DNA of 64,000 bases from Bacilli bacterium (GTDB lineage Bacteria; Bacillota_I; Bacilli_A; RF39; UBA660), in contig JAQVXV010000007.1 of assembly GCA_028708945.1 (NCBI GenBank), forward strand, positions 1-64,000. The letters run 5' to 3'. Each line of letters opens with the position of its first letter. The stretch's first letter is position 1. This document shows positions 7,448 to 16,459 of this stretch, piece by piece. The notes below the pieces were generated by a model. That model was not told where the DNA came from. It made no database searches and worked only from the letters and a program-made list of their open reading frames with translations. The translations under genes and the position numbers were made by a program.

Positions 7448-7470
7448 ATTAAAAAAGAACTATTGTTCTT
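7447..7470 (-). terminator. Terminator of clpP
   Basis: AAAGAAC (7454-7460), loop TATT, GTTCTTT (7465-7471). On the minus strand a T-run follows. It overlaps the clpP stop codon and stands back to back with the SASP terminator. Confidence 0.75.
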
Positions 7471-8036
7471 TAAATAATTTTATCTATTAATCGATATTCT
7501 AAGGCTTCATAAGAGGATAAAAAATGATCCCTTTCTGTATCTTTTGTAATTTTTGATAATTTTTGTGATGTATTTTTAACGAGGATTTTATTTAATTTTT
7601 CTTTAAGTTTTAGTATTCTTTCAGCTGCAATTTTTATTTCTGTAGCTTGACCTTGTGCTCCTCCTAAAGGTTGATGGATCATTATTTCACTGTTAGGAAG
7701 TGAATATCTTTTATCTTTAGCGCCACTTGAAAGAAGAACAGCAGCCATACTAGCAGCCATTCCAATACATATTGTTGAAACATCACTTTTAACAAAATTC
7801 ATTGTATCGTAAATCGCCATACCTGAAGTCACATTTCCACCAGGAGAATTGATATATAAACTAATATCATTATGATTGATAGAATCTAGATATAGCAGTT
7901 GTGCTACTATACTATTCGCCATATTATCATCTATTTCTCCACTTAACATTATAATCCTGTCTTTTAATAGCCTTGAGTATATATCATATACCCTTTCTGA
8001 ATTGTTTGTTTTTTCTATTATTGTTGGTATAACCAT
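7470..8036 (-). CDS. clpP: ATP-dependent Clp protease proteolytic subunit
   Basis: 188 residues from the ATG at 8036, chosen because GGGTGA lies 5 nt before it; an in-frame ATG four codons upstream has no ribosome site. The serine-protease triad is in the usual order: Ser in [14 protein letters not shown] (~residue 93), His in [11 protein letters not shown] (~118), Asp in [10 protein letters not shown] (~167). ClpP assembles as a 14-mer chamber. It degrades proteins fed by ClpX or ClpC, including regulators of stress and sporulation. No ClpX is adjacent. Monocistronic. Confidence 0.95.
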   Translation of the reverse strand: MVIPTIIEKTNNSERVYDIYSRLLKDRIIMLSGEIDDNMANSIVAQLLYLDSINHNDISLYINSPGGNVTSGMAIYDTMNFVKSDVSTICIGMAASMAAVLLSSGAKDKRYSLPNSEIMIHQPLGGAQGQATEIKIAAERILKLKEKLNKILVKNTSQKLSKITKDTERDHFLSSYEALEYRLIDKII

Positions 8037-8090
8037 TTTATCACCCATTATTATAATAAGTGTAAAATATTTATTTATTCATTAAAAGAA

Positions 8091-8119
8091 GTGACAAAAT
8101 ATGAAAAATTTGATAAAAT
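8091..8119 (+). promoter_or_regulatory. Promoter of the TGS/kinase gene
   Basis: GTGACA (8091-8096), 17-nt spacer, TAAAAT (8114-8119), 24 nt before the start codon; RBS AGAGGTTG. Confidence 0.55.
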
Positions 8120-8142
8120 GATTCTAGAATAGAGGTTGACTT

Positions 8143-9807
8143 ATGGCAAAAAAAATTAGAATAAGTTTTAGAAATATTGAAAATCTAGAATTTGATGAGG
8201 GTACAAGATATGAAGAAATTGCAAAAAGCTTCCAAAAAAAGTTTAATTATCCAATTTTAATTGCTAAAGTTGATAATGATTTAATTTCTTTAGATGAAAA
8301 ATTAACTAAAAAATGTGATATTGATTTTTATGATCGTAGTAGTGTTGTTGGTAATACTATCTATGCTAATAGTCTTCAAATGATTTTAGTTGCAACTATA
8401 AAAGAGATATTTGGTGAAAAAGTAGAAGTTTTTATTGAAAATTCATTAGGTAATGGAATTTATTGTGAAATTGAGGGAGTTGAATTAAATAAAACTGTTG
8501 TTAATAAAATATCTACTCAAATGCATGAGCTGGTAAAAGAAGATTTGCCATTCAATAGATTGAGTGTTTTAAGATTTGATGCAATTAAATTTTTTAATAA
8601 GAGAAATAAAATAGATAAAGTTAAAGTATTAAAATACGTTACAAATAGTTATGTTAATTTACATAGATTAAATAATGTTTATGATTATTTTTTTAGTGAA
8701 TTAGTGCCTTCTACTAAATATATCGATTCTTTTGAATTAAATTATATAAAAGATAATGGTTTTGTTTTATCATTTCCAAATATCTATAATCCAGAATGTA
8801 CTTTAGAATATGTTCATAAGCAAAAAATATATGAAGCATTCATTAATTATTCAAAATGGGGTAAAGTAATAGGGATAAGTAATGCTACTGATTTAAACGA
8901 GTGCATTTCTAAAAGTAGTGCTGGAGAAATAATTCGTATATCTGAAGCACATTATGATAGTCAATTGACTAGAGTTGCTGATGAAATTGCACATAATACA
9001 AATAAAGTAAAGATAGTTTTAATTGGTGGCCCTTCTTCTAGTGGTAAAACAACAACGGCTAAAAAGTTAGCAATTTATCTTAAAGCTAAAGGTATAAGAC
9101 CGCATACTTTATCGATAGATGATTACTTTTTAGAAAGAAATGAGACTCCTAAAACCGAAGAAGGAGAATATGATTTTGAATCATTAAGAGCGATCGATAT
9201 TAATTTATTTAATAAACATTTATTTAAGTTGTTAGATGGTGAAAGAGTAAATTTGCCAACATTTAATTTTATTGAGGGAAAAAAAGAATATAAAAATAGA
9301 TTTTTACAATTAAATAAAGATGATATAATAATTATTGAAGGATTACATGCTATTAATGATGAATTAACAGCTTCAGTAGAAAGAAAAAATAAATACAAAA
9401 TTTATATTGCGCCTTTGACACAATTAAATATAGATAATCACAATAGAATTCATTCAAGTGATACAAGAAGATTAAGAAGAATAATAAGAGACAATCGAAA
9501 TCGTGGTTATGATGCAGCAGCTACTTTAAACATGTGGTCAAAAATAAGAGAAGGCGAAGTTAAATATATATTTCCTTTTCAAGATGAAGTTGATGCTATA
9601 ATAAATACATCATTAACTTATGAGATAGGAGTATTAAAAACATACGTGGAACCTTTATTGTTCTCAGTACCAGAAAATGATCCAACATATCCTGAGGCAG
9701 TAAGATTAATAAATTTTTTAAGAAACTTTTTGCCAATTCCAAGTGAAGAGGTTCCATTAGATTCAATATTAAGGGAATTTATTGGCGGAAGTTGTTTTAA
9801 AGAATAA
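8143..9807 (+). CDS. Uridine-kinase-like nucleoside kinase with N-terminal ThrRS-like (TGS/HxxxH) domain
   Basis: 554 residues. Residues ~1-60 look like a TGS ubiquitin-like domain and ~60-250 resemble the editing/second additional domain region of threonyl-tRNA synthetase. A P-loop (VLIGGPSSSGKTTTAKKLA, ~residues 288-306) follows, then SIDDYFLERNETP and DFESLRAIDINLFN, typical of the uridine kinase/phosphoribulokinase fold. Proteins with this layout are annotated as nucleoside kinases in Clostridia and Thermotoga. Phosphorylation of a nucleoside is inferred, and the tRNA-synthetase-like half is of unknown use. The secreted-protein gene follows after 10 bp, with gap behind it. Confidence 0.75.
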   Translation: MAKKIRISFRNIENLEFDEGTRYEEIAKSFQKKFNYPILIAKVDNDLISLDEKLTKKCDIDFYDRSSVVGNTIYANSLQMILVATIKEIFGEKVEVFIENSLGNGIYCEIEGVELNKTVVNKISTQMHELVKEDLPFNRLSVLRFDAIKFFNKRNKIDKVKVLKYVTNSYVNLHRLNNVYDYFFSELVPSTKYIDSFELNYIKDNGFVLSFPNIYNPECTLEYVHKQKIYEAFINYSKWGKVIGISNATDLNECISKSSAGEIIRISEAHYDSQLTRVADEIAHNTNKVKIVLIGGPSSSGKTTTAKKLAIYLKAKGIRPHTLSIDDYFLERNETPKTEEGEYDFESLRAIDINLFNKHLFKLLDGERVNLPTFNFIEGKKEYKNRFLQLNKDDIIIIEGLHAINDELTASVERKNKYKIYIAPLTQLNIDNHNRIHSSDTRRLRRIIRDNRNRGYDAAATLNMWSKIREGEVKYIFPFQDEVDAIINTSLTYEIGVLKTYVEPLLFSVPENDPTYPEAVRLINFLRNFLPIPSEEVPLDSILREFIGGSCFKE

Positions 9808-9817
9808 GAGGTGAATT

Positions 9818-12505
9818 ATGAAAAATAAATTTGTAAAAACATTATTATTATTATTAACGTTATTGTTTATTATGCCAATAACTGTTGATGCAAGGCAGGA
9901 AAATATTGGTGGAAAAGGTAATGAATCAGAATACCGGGATGCAACTGGAAAAGATTCGTCTTATTCTTCTAATCCATATGGTATTCGTATATCGATTATT
10001 ACTTACAACAAAGACACAGGAAAAGTAAAACAGTTAGGTCATTCTTATGATTTTTGGAATACCGTACCTGGAAATGAGTACTACTATTTTAGGGGACAAA
10101 AGAATAGATATAATGCAATATCTGCTCCTTTGGAATTAGCATCTAATTATAAAAAAAATGCTCATGTATCATCAAACATTAATTTTTCAAGTAATTTTTA
10201 TGCTGAAAATGCTTCATTCACAACTGTTAGAGATGCTGTTGCAAATAAAATGGATCAATATGAAAATACAAATTATGATGGTTTTTTAAAATTGTTTGGA
10301 ACTTCGTTAGATGATGTTACAACCGATTGTATAACTGACGATATATATGTAGCAGTTGAACCATTAGTAACTATTTTTCAAAGACAAGGAAATAGACGTA
10401 TTGCTGGAACCGGAACGGAAATAGGAAGATATATTCAACAACATAATCTTTCTTTTATTAGAGTAATTATTAGGGATGGTAGAATTCCTTTAGCAGTTTA
10501 TACCCCAAATAGTATGGCTGGTATTATCGGTGTAAATCCAAATAAAACTGGAGATATAATATGGAATGCTAATAACGGAAAGGTAGGAGGAAACTTATAT
10601 GGTTACTCAATAGGATTCTTCCAAATACCAGGATTAGTGGATCGTTGTGACCCAACAGCAAAATGTACATTTACTTTAGATAGAAATATAGCAAACAATT
10701 GTAAAACAAGTACGAACGGATATATTAAAGATATAGCTGACTGGAGTTGTATTTATGCTAGTTCATATTCTAAAGATCAAACTGTTAAAGAACAGTATTT
10801 AGCACATGAAAATAGATATTGTAAAATATATTGTAGAGAAGATTTAAACTATAATTTTCCAAGTGATAATATGATTGTACAAGCAGGTAAGTCATTTACC
10901 TTAGGTGGTGTTGATAGTACTACATCTTTATCACCTATAGCGATAGAAGGAATATCAACTTGTAGATCAGTTGGTACTAAGACTATAAATGAAACAATAC
11001 CAATAAATGTTAGTAGGCCTGCTGGGGATACTAATCCTAATACACATTATTTTGAAGAAGATTATAGAAACGCTTCAAATGAAGCTGATCGACAAAAATA
11101 TTTAAAAGAGTTATTGAATTGTTATTCTTATCAAAAAACATATAATGATTTAGAACCAACTTTAATATTTTCATATAACGAAGGTCAATATAAAAATTTA
11201 GGAACAAATTATAATTATGTTGGAAATTTAGTATCTTCATCGGCGTTAGAATCTTCATCAAATTTCAATAATGTAAAAATAAAAAAAATAGGAGTAAAAA
11301 ATTGGAGTGTTGGAAATTATGCTGGTTCTAACAAAACTTTCTTATTTGACGAAAGAACTGCTAATAATGTCATTTTAACTTATGGTCCTACAAAAACTAT
11401 AAATGGACAAAGATACCCTACAGCAGAGTATGTTGAACAAACAACAACAAAAAAAATGAACTACACATTAAAAAATGGTTTATATCATTATGTAAATAAA
11501 CCTAGTGGGGTTTCGACAAATACACCTATTACAAATAATTATTATTATATTAATTATAGTAATTTACCAATAAGTTATGCAAGACAAACAAGAGATGATT
11601 ATACCTTTAAATTAGGATTTACAACTTCATGGTTTGGTAGAAATCAAAGATTTTATAAATTCTTAACTAGTAATTATAAAGTAGATATAGAATATAATAC
11701 AAGTCAAGGTGTTGATTTTAATGATATGTATAGAAAAATAGCTACAAATAATACAGCTTTAAGTTTAATTGAAGATGATAAATCTGGAAAAAATTACTTA
11801 AATCCTGCATTCAAAAATCAATTGCGATTATTAGGATACTCAATAGACGAGTTCTTACAAAGTGGTTGCGCTAGGAACTCTGGATGTAAAAAGGTTAAAG
11901 ACAATATTACAGAAGCAGAATACGTTAAGTGTACTGCAGATATAGCATGTACAAGTTGTGATAGTCAAAATAATTCATGTTGTGTGCAAAATTATAATAA
12001 ATTAAAAGCTTGTGTTACAGCTAATTATAATAGTTCAACAGGAAATGTAGCATTTAGTAATACTGATTTGAATTATAATTGTACATATGGTGTTAAAAAC
12101 GATAATGTAGATACATCTAGTAATGATAATAATTCATTAGGAATAGATGTTGTATATCGTACTGTTTCACTATCAGATCCTTTCCCAGACAGAAATGCTG
12201 GAGAAAATTGGACAGAATATAATATACATAATTTTATAACTTATAATCGAGGTGTATTAACAGATAGATTATATATTGACAGAAGTCCTTTATATAGTTT
12301 AACTTTAACTCCTGATTTAACAAAAGAAATTAGAAGATATAATGATAATCATGAATATCCAGATTATACTTTAGAATGTAATATGAATGGTGAAAAATGT
12401 TTAAGTGCATTTATGAGAGAAGGATCTTTTGCAAGTCATTTTACTGGTTGTGGTATTAAAGGAAGAAATAGTGGCTTGAAATGTGATACAAATGATGCAT
12501 GGTAG
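9818..12505 (+). CDS. Large Cys-rich secreted protein, unknown function
   Basis: 895 residues. Signal peptide of residues 1-25 (KNKF, Leu-rich core, cleavage after TVDA), RBS GAGGTG. The mature part is rich in Asn, Tyr and Thr, has no C-terminal membrane anchor or sortase motif, and holds about 25 Cys. Many Cys are in close pairs, with a cluster CTADIACTSCDSQNNSCC near residue 710; disulfides are likely if it is exported. I recognise no domain. The gene is 10 bp after the kinase gene and 13 bp before gap, so it is probably co-transcribed with them. The style (signal peptide, Cys-rich, Asn/Tyr-rich) resembles secreted proteins of the 31-52 kb locus, but no direct link is seen. Confidence 0.6.
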   Translation: MKNKFVKTLLLLLTLLFIMPITVDARQENIGGKGNESEYRDATGKDSSYSSNPYGIRISIITYNKDTGKVKQLGHSYDFWNTVPGNEYYYFRGQKNRYNAISAPLELASNYKKNAHVSSNINFSSNFYAENASFTTVRDAVANKMDQYENTNYDGFLKLFGTSLDDVTTDCITDDIYVAVEPLVTIFQRQGNRRIAGTGTEIGRYIQQHNLSFIRVIIRDGRIPLAVYTPNSMAGIIGVNPNKTGDIIWNANNGKVGGNLYGYSIGFFQIPGLVDRCDPTAKCTFTLDRNIANNCKTSTNGYIKDIADWSCIYASSYSKDQTVKEQYLAHENRYCKIYCREDLNYNFPSDNMIVQAGKSFTLGGVDSTTSLSPIAIEGISTCRSVGTKTINETIPINVSRPAGDTNPNTHYFEEDYRNASNEADRQKYLKELLNCYSYQKTYNDLEPTLIFSYNEGQYKNLGTNYNYVGNLVSSSALESSSNFNNVKIKKIGVKNWSVGNYAGSNKTFLFDERTANNVILTYGPTKTINGQRYPTAEYVEQTTTKKMNYTLKNGLYHYVNKPSGVSTNTPITNNYYYINYSNLPISYARQTRDDYTFKLGFTTSWFGRNQRFYKFLTSNYKVDIEYNTSQGVDFNDMYRKIATNNTALSLIEDDKSGKNYLNPAFKNQLRLLGYSIDEFLQSGCARNSGCKKVKDNITEAEYVKCTADIACTSCDSQNNSCCVQNYNKLKACVTANYNSSTGNVAFSNTDLNYNCTYGVKNDNVDTSSNDNNSLGIDVVYRTVSLSDPFPDRNAGENWTEYNIHNFITYNRGVLTDRLYIDRSPLYSLTLTPDLTKEIRRYNDNHEYPDYTLECNMNGEKCLSAFMREGSFASHFTGCGIKGRNSGLKCDTNDAW

Positions 12506-12518
12506 AAAGAGGGAAAAG

Positions 12519-13520
12519 ATGATAAAAGTAGCAATTAATGGCTTTGGAAGAATTGGAAGATTAGTATTTAGAATTATGGAAGAAAATCCAAATTTCGAAG
12601 TAGCAGCAATCAATGATTTAACAGATTCAGAACAATTAGCGTATCTATTAAAATATGACACTAATCATCGCAGTTATCGCGTTGACGAAATTAGTTATGA
12701 TGAAGAAAATATCATAGTTGGTAATCGAAAGATAAAGGTATTTAAAGAATTAGATCCAGTAAATTTACCTTGGGGTCAATTAGAAATTGATGCAGTATTT
12801 GAATGTACTGGAAAATTTGTAGATTTAGAAGGTGCTGGTAAACATATCCAAGCAGGAGCAAAAAAAGTGATTATTTCGGCTCCAGCAAAAGGTGATGTAA
12901 AAACAGTTGTTTATAATGTAAATCATAATATATTAGATGGAACAGAAACAGTTATAAGTGCTGCTTCTTGTACAACTAATTGTTTAGCACCTGTTGTGAA
13001 AGTATTGAACGATAATTTTGGAATTGAAAAAGGATATATGACAACAGTTCATGCTTATACAAATGACCAAGTAATTTTAGATGTTGCACACAAAAAAGGC
13101 ATCAAAGCTAGACGTGGTCGTGCTGGTGCCATGAATATTATTCCATCTTCAACAGGAGCTGCAAAAGCTTTAGGACTTGTAATTCCTGAATTAACTGGAA
13201 AACTAAGTGGAAGTGCTTTAAGAGTTCCAATAGCAACTGGTTCAGTTGTAGATTTAACTTTAGAATTAAAGAAAAATGTAAGTGTAGATGAAATAAATGA
13301 AGCATTTAAAAAGAGTCAAAATGAAACATTAAAATTCACAATGGATCCAGTTGTATCAAGTGATATAATCGGTTCTCACGTTGGTGCATTAGTTGATGGT
13401 TTGTTAACTGAAGTATTAGAAGTAGATGGCAAACAATTAGTAAAAGTTATTGCATGGTATGATAACGAAATGGGATACAGTGCGCAAATGGTAAGAACAG
13501 CAGAAGAATTAATTAAATAA
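12519..13520 (+). CDS. gap: Glyceraldehyde-3-phosphate dehydrogenase (NAD)
   Basis: 333 residues from the ATG at 12519 (RBS AGAGGG); the open frame extends upstream into the preceding gene but lacks a family match there. INGFGRIGRLVF is the Rossmann glycine motif. AINDLTD keeps the Asp that selects NAD. SAASCTTNCLAPV carries the catalytic Cys (~residue 151), and WYDNEMGYSAQM ends the family pattern. It oxidises glyceraldehyde-3-phosphate to 1,3-bisphosphoglycerate in glycolysis. No other glycolytic gene is adjacent, and no clear promoter lies in the 13-bp gap. It either reads through from the secreted-protein gene or has a promoter inside that gene. Confidence 0.96.
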   Translation: MIKVAINGFGRIGRLVFRIMEENPNFEVAAINDLTDSEQLAYLLKYDTNHRSYRVDEISYDEENIIVGNRKIKVFKELDPVNLPWGQLEIDAVFECTGKFVDLEGAGKHIQAGAKKVIISAPAKGDVKTVVYNVNHNILDGTETVISAASCTTNCLAPVVKVLNDNFGIEKGYMTTVHAYTNDQVILDVAHKKGIKARRGRAGAMNIIPSSTGAAKALGLVIPELTGKLSGSALRVPIATGSVVDLTLELKKNVSVDEINEAFKKSQNETLKFTMDPVVSSDIIGSHVGALVDGLLTEVLEVDGKQLVKVIAWYDNEMGYSAQMVRTAEELIK

Positions 13521-13543
13521 AATCCACAATGTGGATTTTTTTT
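13519..13543 (+). terminator. Terminator of gap
   Basis: AATCCAC (13521-13527), loop AAT, GTGGATT (13531-13537), then T's. Confidence 0.85.
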
Positions 13544-13553
13544 ATGCTATAAT
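13544..13553 (+). promoter_or_regulatory. Extended -10 promoter of polA
   Basis: ATGCTATAAT, with TATAAT at 13548-13553, directly after the gap terminator T-run and only 15 nt before the polA start. Confidence 0.65.
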
Positions 13554-13568
13554 ATATATGGTGATGAT

Positions 13569-16142
13569 ATGGATAAGATTATATTAGTAGATGGTAACAA
13601 TCTTTTGTTTAGAAGTTATTATGCAACCGCATACAATGGGAACTTTATGAAAAACAGTAAAAATTTTCCTACTAATGCATTATTTGGATTTTCTAATATG
13701 ATCAATAAAATTATATTAGAAGAAAAACCACAATATATGATTGTGGCTTTTGATAAAGGTAAAACATTTAGACACGATAAGTATCCTGCGTATAAAGATG
13801 GTAGAATATCGATGCCTGATGAACTTAAAGTTCAATTTCCAAAAGCTAAGGAATTATTAGATGCAATGGGAATAAAAAGTTATGAAATCGATAATTATGA
13901 AGCCGATGATATAATTGGGACTTTTGCCAATTATTGTGATAAAGATACAAATTACACTGGTTTAATTATCAGTAGTGATAAAGATTTATTGCAACTTATC
14001 AGTAATGATGTAGAAATTAAATTATTAAAAACAAGAGATTACATAAGATATAATAATATATCCTTTAAAGAAGAATATGGAATAGATCCAATAAATGTAA
14101 TTGATTTAAAAGCTTTAATGGGTGACCCATCAGATAATATTCCTGGAGTAAAAGGAATAGGCGAAAAAACGGCTTTAAAGTTATTAAACGATTATAAAAC
14201 ATTAGATAATTTATATGAACATATCGATGAAATAAAAGGGAAATTAAAAGAAAAATTAATAGAAGGCAAAGAAGACGCATACATGAGTTATGATTTAGCA
14301 ACCATTTGCTGTAACGTTCCTTTAGAAATAAATTTAGAAGATATCAAATATAAAGGTATTAAAAGTAAAGAGTTAAATGAATTATATGAAGAATTAGAAT
14401 TCTATTCTTTTATTAAAAAAAATGATGAAATAGAAACTCATAAATCAGTTGAAGTAAATATTTTAAAAAATATTAAGGATTTAGAAATAGAGGGTGATTG
14501 TGCTATATATTTAGAAAATTATGGCACTAATTATCATACAGCAAAACCTTTAGGAATGGCTGTTTATAATAAAGATATCAACTATTTTATTCCTTTTGAA
14601 TTATTAAAACAAAATCCTGAATTCTTAAAAAATAACATTAAATATACTTACGATATTAAAAAAACATATGTTACTTTAAAGAAAAATGATATTGATTTAG
14701 AAAACTTAAATTATGATGCAATGTTAGCCGCTTATTTACTTGATTATAATATAAAAGATGATGTTGCTTACTTAGCAAGAGAATTTGATTATGTTATTCC
14801 TTTTTATGAAACTTTATTTAAAAAAGAAGAAGCGGATATTGATATAGTGGCATATAATGCAATATTGAAAGCCCAATTTATATACGAAACAAAAGAGACT
14901 TTTTTAAATAAATTGAATAGTGAAGAACTTTTTGATTTATTTACTGATATTGAAGTTCCTTTAGCGTATGTATTAGGAGATATGGAATATAGTGGTGTTC
15001 ATTTCGATAAAAATGTTTTAAAAGAAATGGGCGGAAAAATAAAAATAAGAATTGATGAAATAATTGAAGAAATTCACAATTTAGCAGGTGAAAACTTTAA
15101 TGTTGCATCCACTAAAGAATTAGGATATATTTTATTTGAAAAATTAGGACTAAGTCATGGTAAAAAAGGAAAGACAGGATATTCTACCGCTATTGATGTT
15201 TTAAATAAATTAAGAGAAAAACATCCAATAATAGATTATATAATCGAATATCGTACATTAATTAAAATATACACTACATATATTGAAGGTTTAATTAATA
15301 TAGAAATAGATGGTAAAATACACACTATTTATAATCAGGCATTGACAAGAACAGGAAGATTATCTTCTGTTGAACCAAATTTACAAAATATACCGATCAG
15401 ATATGAAGTTGGTAAACTGATTAGGAAAGCCTTTATACCTAGTAAAGATTCAATAATAATGAGTGCTGATTATTCACAAATAGAACTTCGTATTTTAGCA
15501 CATATATCTAATGTTGACTCCTTAATTGAAGCTTTCAATCATGGGATTGATATTCATAGCAAAACAGCAGCAGATATATTTAAAAAAGCTCCAGATTCGG
15601 TAACTCCTAGAGAAAGAAGAATTGCTAAAGCAGTTAACTTTGGAATAATATATGGTATAAGTGGTTTCGGCTTATCTGAAAATTTAGATATACCTTTCAA
15701 TGAGGCAAAACTGTTTATCGATGAATATTTAAAGACATATCCGGGCATAAATGAATATATGGATTCAGTTGTTAAAGATGCTTATGAAACAGGATATGTA
15801 AAAACATTGTTGAATCGTAAAAGAAATATAAATGAGCTTAAAAATACTAATTATATGATAAAAAAACAGGGTGAAAGAATAGCACTTAATACACCTATTC
15901 AAGGTACAAGTGCTGATATTATTAAAAAGGCAATGATTGAAATTTCGGATTTATTTAAAGTTGCTAATATTAAAAGTAAGATGATTTTACAAGTACATGA
16001 TGAGTTAATATTTGATGTTTTAGAAAGTGAAAAAGATAAAGTAACAGATATTGTTAAAGAGACAATGGAAAATACATACCGATTAAATGTTCCTTTAAAA
16101 GTTGATATTAGCTATGGTAAGGATTGGTATGAAGTAAAATGA
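13569..16142 (+). CDS. polA: DNA polymerase I
   Basis: 857 residues. N-terminal 5'-3' exonuclease: LVDGNNLLFRSYYA, FDKGKTFRH, EADDIIGT, SSDKDLLQL and GDPSDNIPGVKGIGEKTA. The 3'-5' exonuclease domain follows but its acidic motif is broken: IYLEN where a proofreading enzyme has DTE, and the late YxxxD motif is lost. Polymerase motifs A (SADYSQIELRILAH), B (RRIAKAVNFGIIYG) and C (LQVHDELIFDV) are intact. It fills gaps and removes RNA primers during replication and repair, without proofreading, as in several Bacillota Pol I enzymes. Own promoter; the stop overlaps the ATG of a 22-codon frame. Confidence 0.95.
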   Translation: MDKIILVDGNNLLFRSYYATAYNGNFMKNSKNFPTNALFGFSNMINKIILEEKPQYMIVAFDKGKTFRHDKYPAYKDGRISMPDELKVQFPKAKELLDAMGIKSYEIDNYEADDIIGTFANYCDKDTNYTGLIISSDKDLLQLISNDVEIKLLKTRDYIRYNNISFKEEYGIDPINVIDLKALMGDPSDNIPGVKGIGEKTALKLLNDYKTLDNLYEHIDEIKGKLKEKLIEGKEDAYMSYDLATICCNVPLEINLEDIKYKGIKSKELNELYEELEFYSFIKKNDEIETHKSVEVNILKNIKDLEIEGDCAIYLENYGTNYHTAKPLGMAVYNKDINYFIPFELLKQNPEFLKNNIKYTYDIKKTYVTLKKNDIDLENLNYDAMLAAYLLDYNIKDDVAYLAREFDYVIPFYETLFKKEEADIDIVAYNAILKAQFIYETKETFLNKLNSEELFDLFTDIEVPLAYVLGDMEYSGVHFDKNVLKEMGGKIKIRIDEIIEEIHNLAGENFNVASTKELGYILFEKLGLSHGKKGKTGYSTAIDVLNKLREKHPIIDYIIEYRTLIKIYTTYIEGLINIEIDGKIHTIYNQALTRTGRLSSVEPNLQNIPIRYEVGKLIRKAFIPSKDSIIMSADYSQIELRILAHISNVDSLIEAFNHGIDIHSKTAADIFKKAPDSVTPRERRIAKAVNFGIIYGISGFGLSENLDIPFNEAKLFIDEYLKTYPGINEYMDSVVKDAYETGYVKTLLNRKRNINELKNTNYMIKKQGERIALNTPIQGTSADIIKKAMIEISDLFKVANIKSKMILQVHDELIFDVLESEKDKVTDIVKETMENTYRLNVPLKVDISYGKDWYEVK

Positions 16143-16207
16143 AAAAATGGTTTATAGAAAATAATCAAACAGATACAGAGAACCTTTTTAGATGCCATTT
16201 TTGTTGA
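16139..16207 (+). CDS. Micro-ORF translationally coupled to polA (doubtful)
   Basis: The sequence ATGA joins the polA stop to a 22-codon frame ending TGA at 16205-16207; the product ends RCHFC. The arrangement would allow coupled translation. Nothing resembles a known protein. In other Bacillota mutM often follows polA, but this piece has no visible similarity to it. No terminator follows polA before the next promoter. It may be meaningless. Confidence 0.2.
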   Translation: MKKWFIENNQTDTENLFRCHFC

Positions 16208-16217
16208 CAAAATCACA

Positions 16218-16246
16218 TTGACATATATTTTTTAAAATGTTATCAT
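16218..16246 (+). promoter_or_regulatory. SigA promoter of the murL-murD2-serS operon
   Basis: TTGACA (16218-16223, perfect -35), 17-nt spacer, TATCAT (16241-16246). Transcription should start near 16253, giving a ~205-nt leader. Confidence 0.8.
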
Positions 16247-16257
16247 ATTATAGAAAT

Positions 16258-16440
16258 CGAAGAAAAAGACTAGTAATAAACAGAATTTCTAATAGAAAGT
16301 TAGTGCTTGATGGAAACTAACAAAATATGTTTATGAATCTACTTTTGAGTGAAATGTAAACATTTCCGGCTAAGCCGTTATATAAAAAAGATAAAATTAG
16401 GATGGTACCGTGCCCTGCACTCCTTTACCATTCTTTTTTT
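16258..16440 (+). promoter_or_regulatory. T-box leader, serine specifier (TCT)
   Basis: Stem I can be traced. AATAAAC (near 16277) pairs with GTTTAT (~16329-16334). The apical arm is GTTAGT...ACTAAC. The specifier loop reads GAA-TCT-AC, with TCT (Ser) at 16338-16340. The T-box AGGATGGTACCGTG (16399-16412) fits the consensus AGGGTGGNACCGCG, with TGGT to pair with the free tRNA acceptor end. The alternative terminator is ATGGTA/TACCAT plus GTGC/GCAC, then eight T's (16433-16440). Uncharged tRNA-Ser should stabilise the antiterminator and allow reading into the operon. The serS gene in the operon supports the Ser reading. Confidence 0.88.
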
Positions 16441-16459
16441 GTTAAAAGGAGGATTTATA

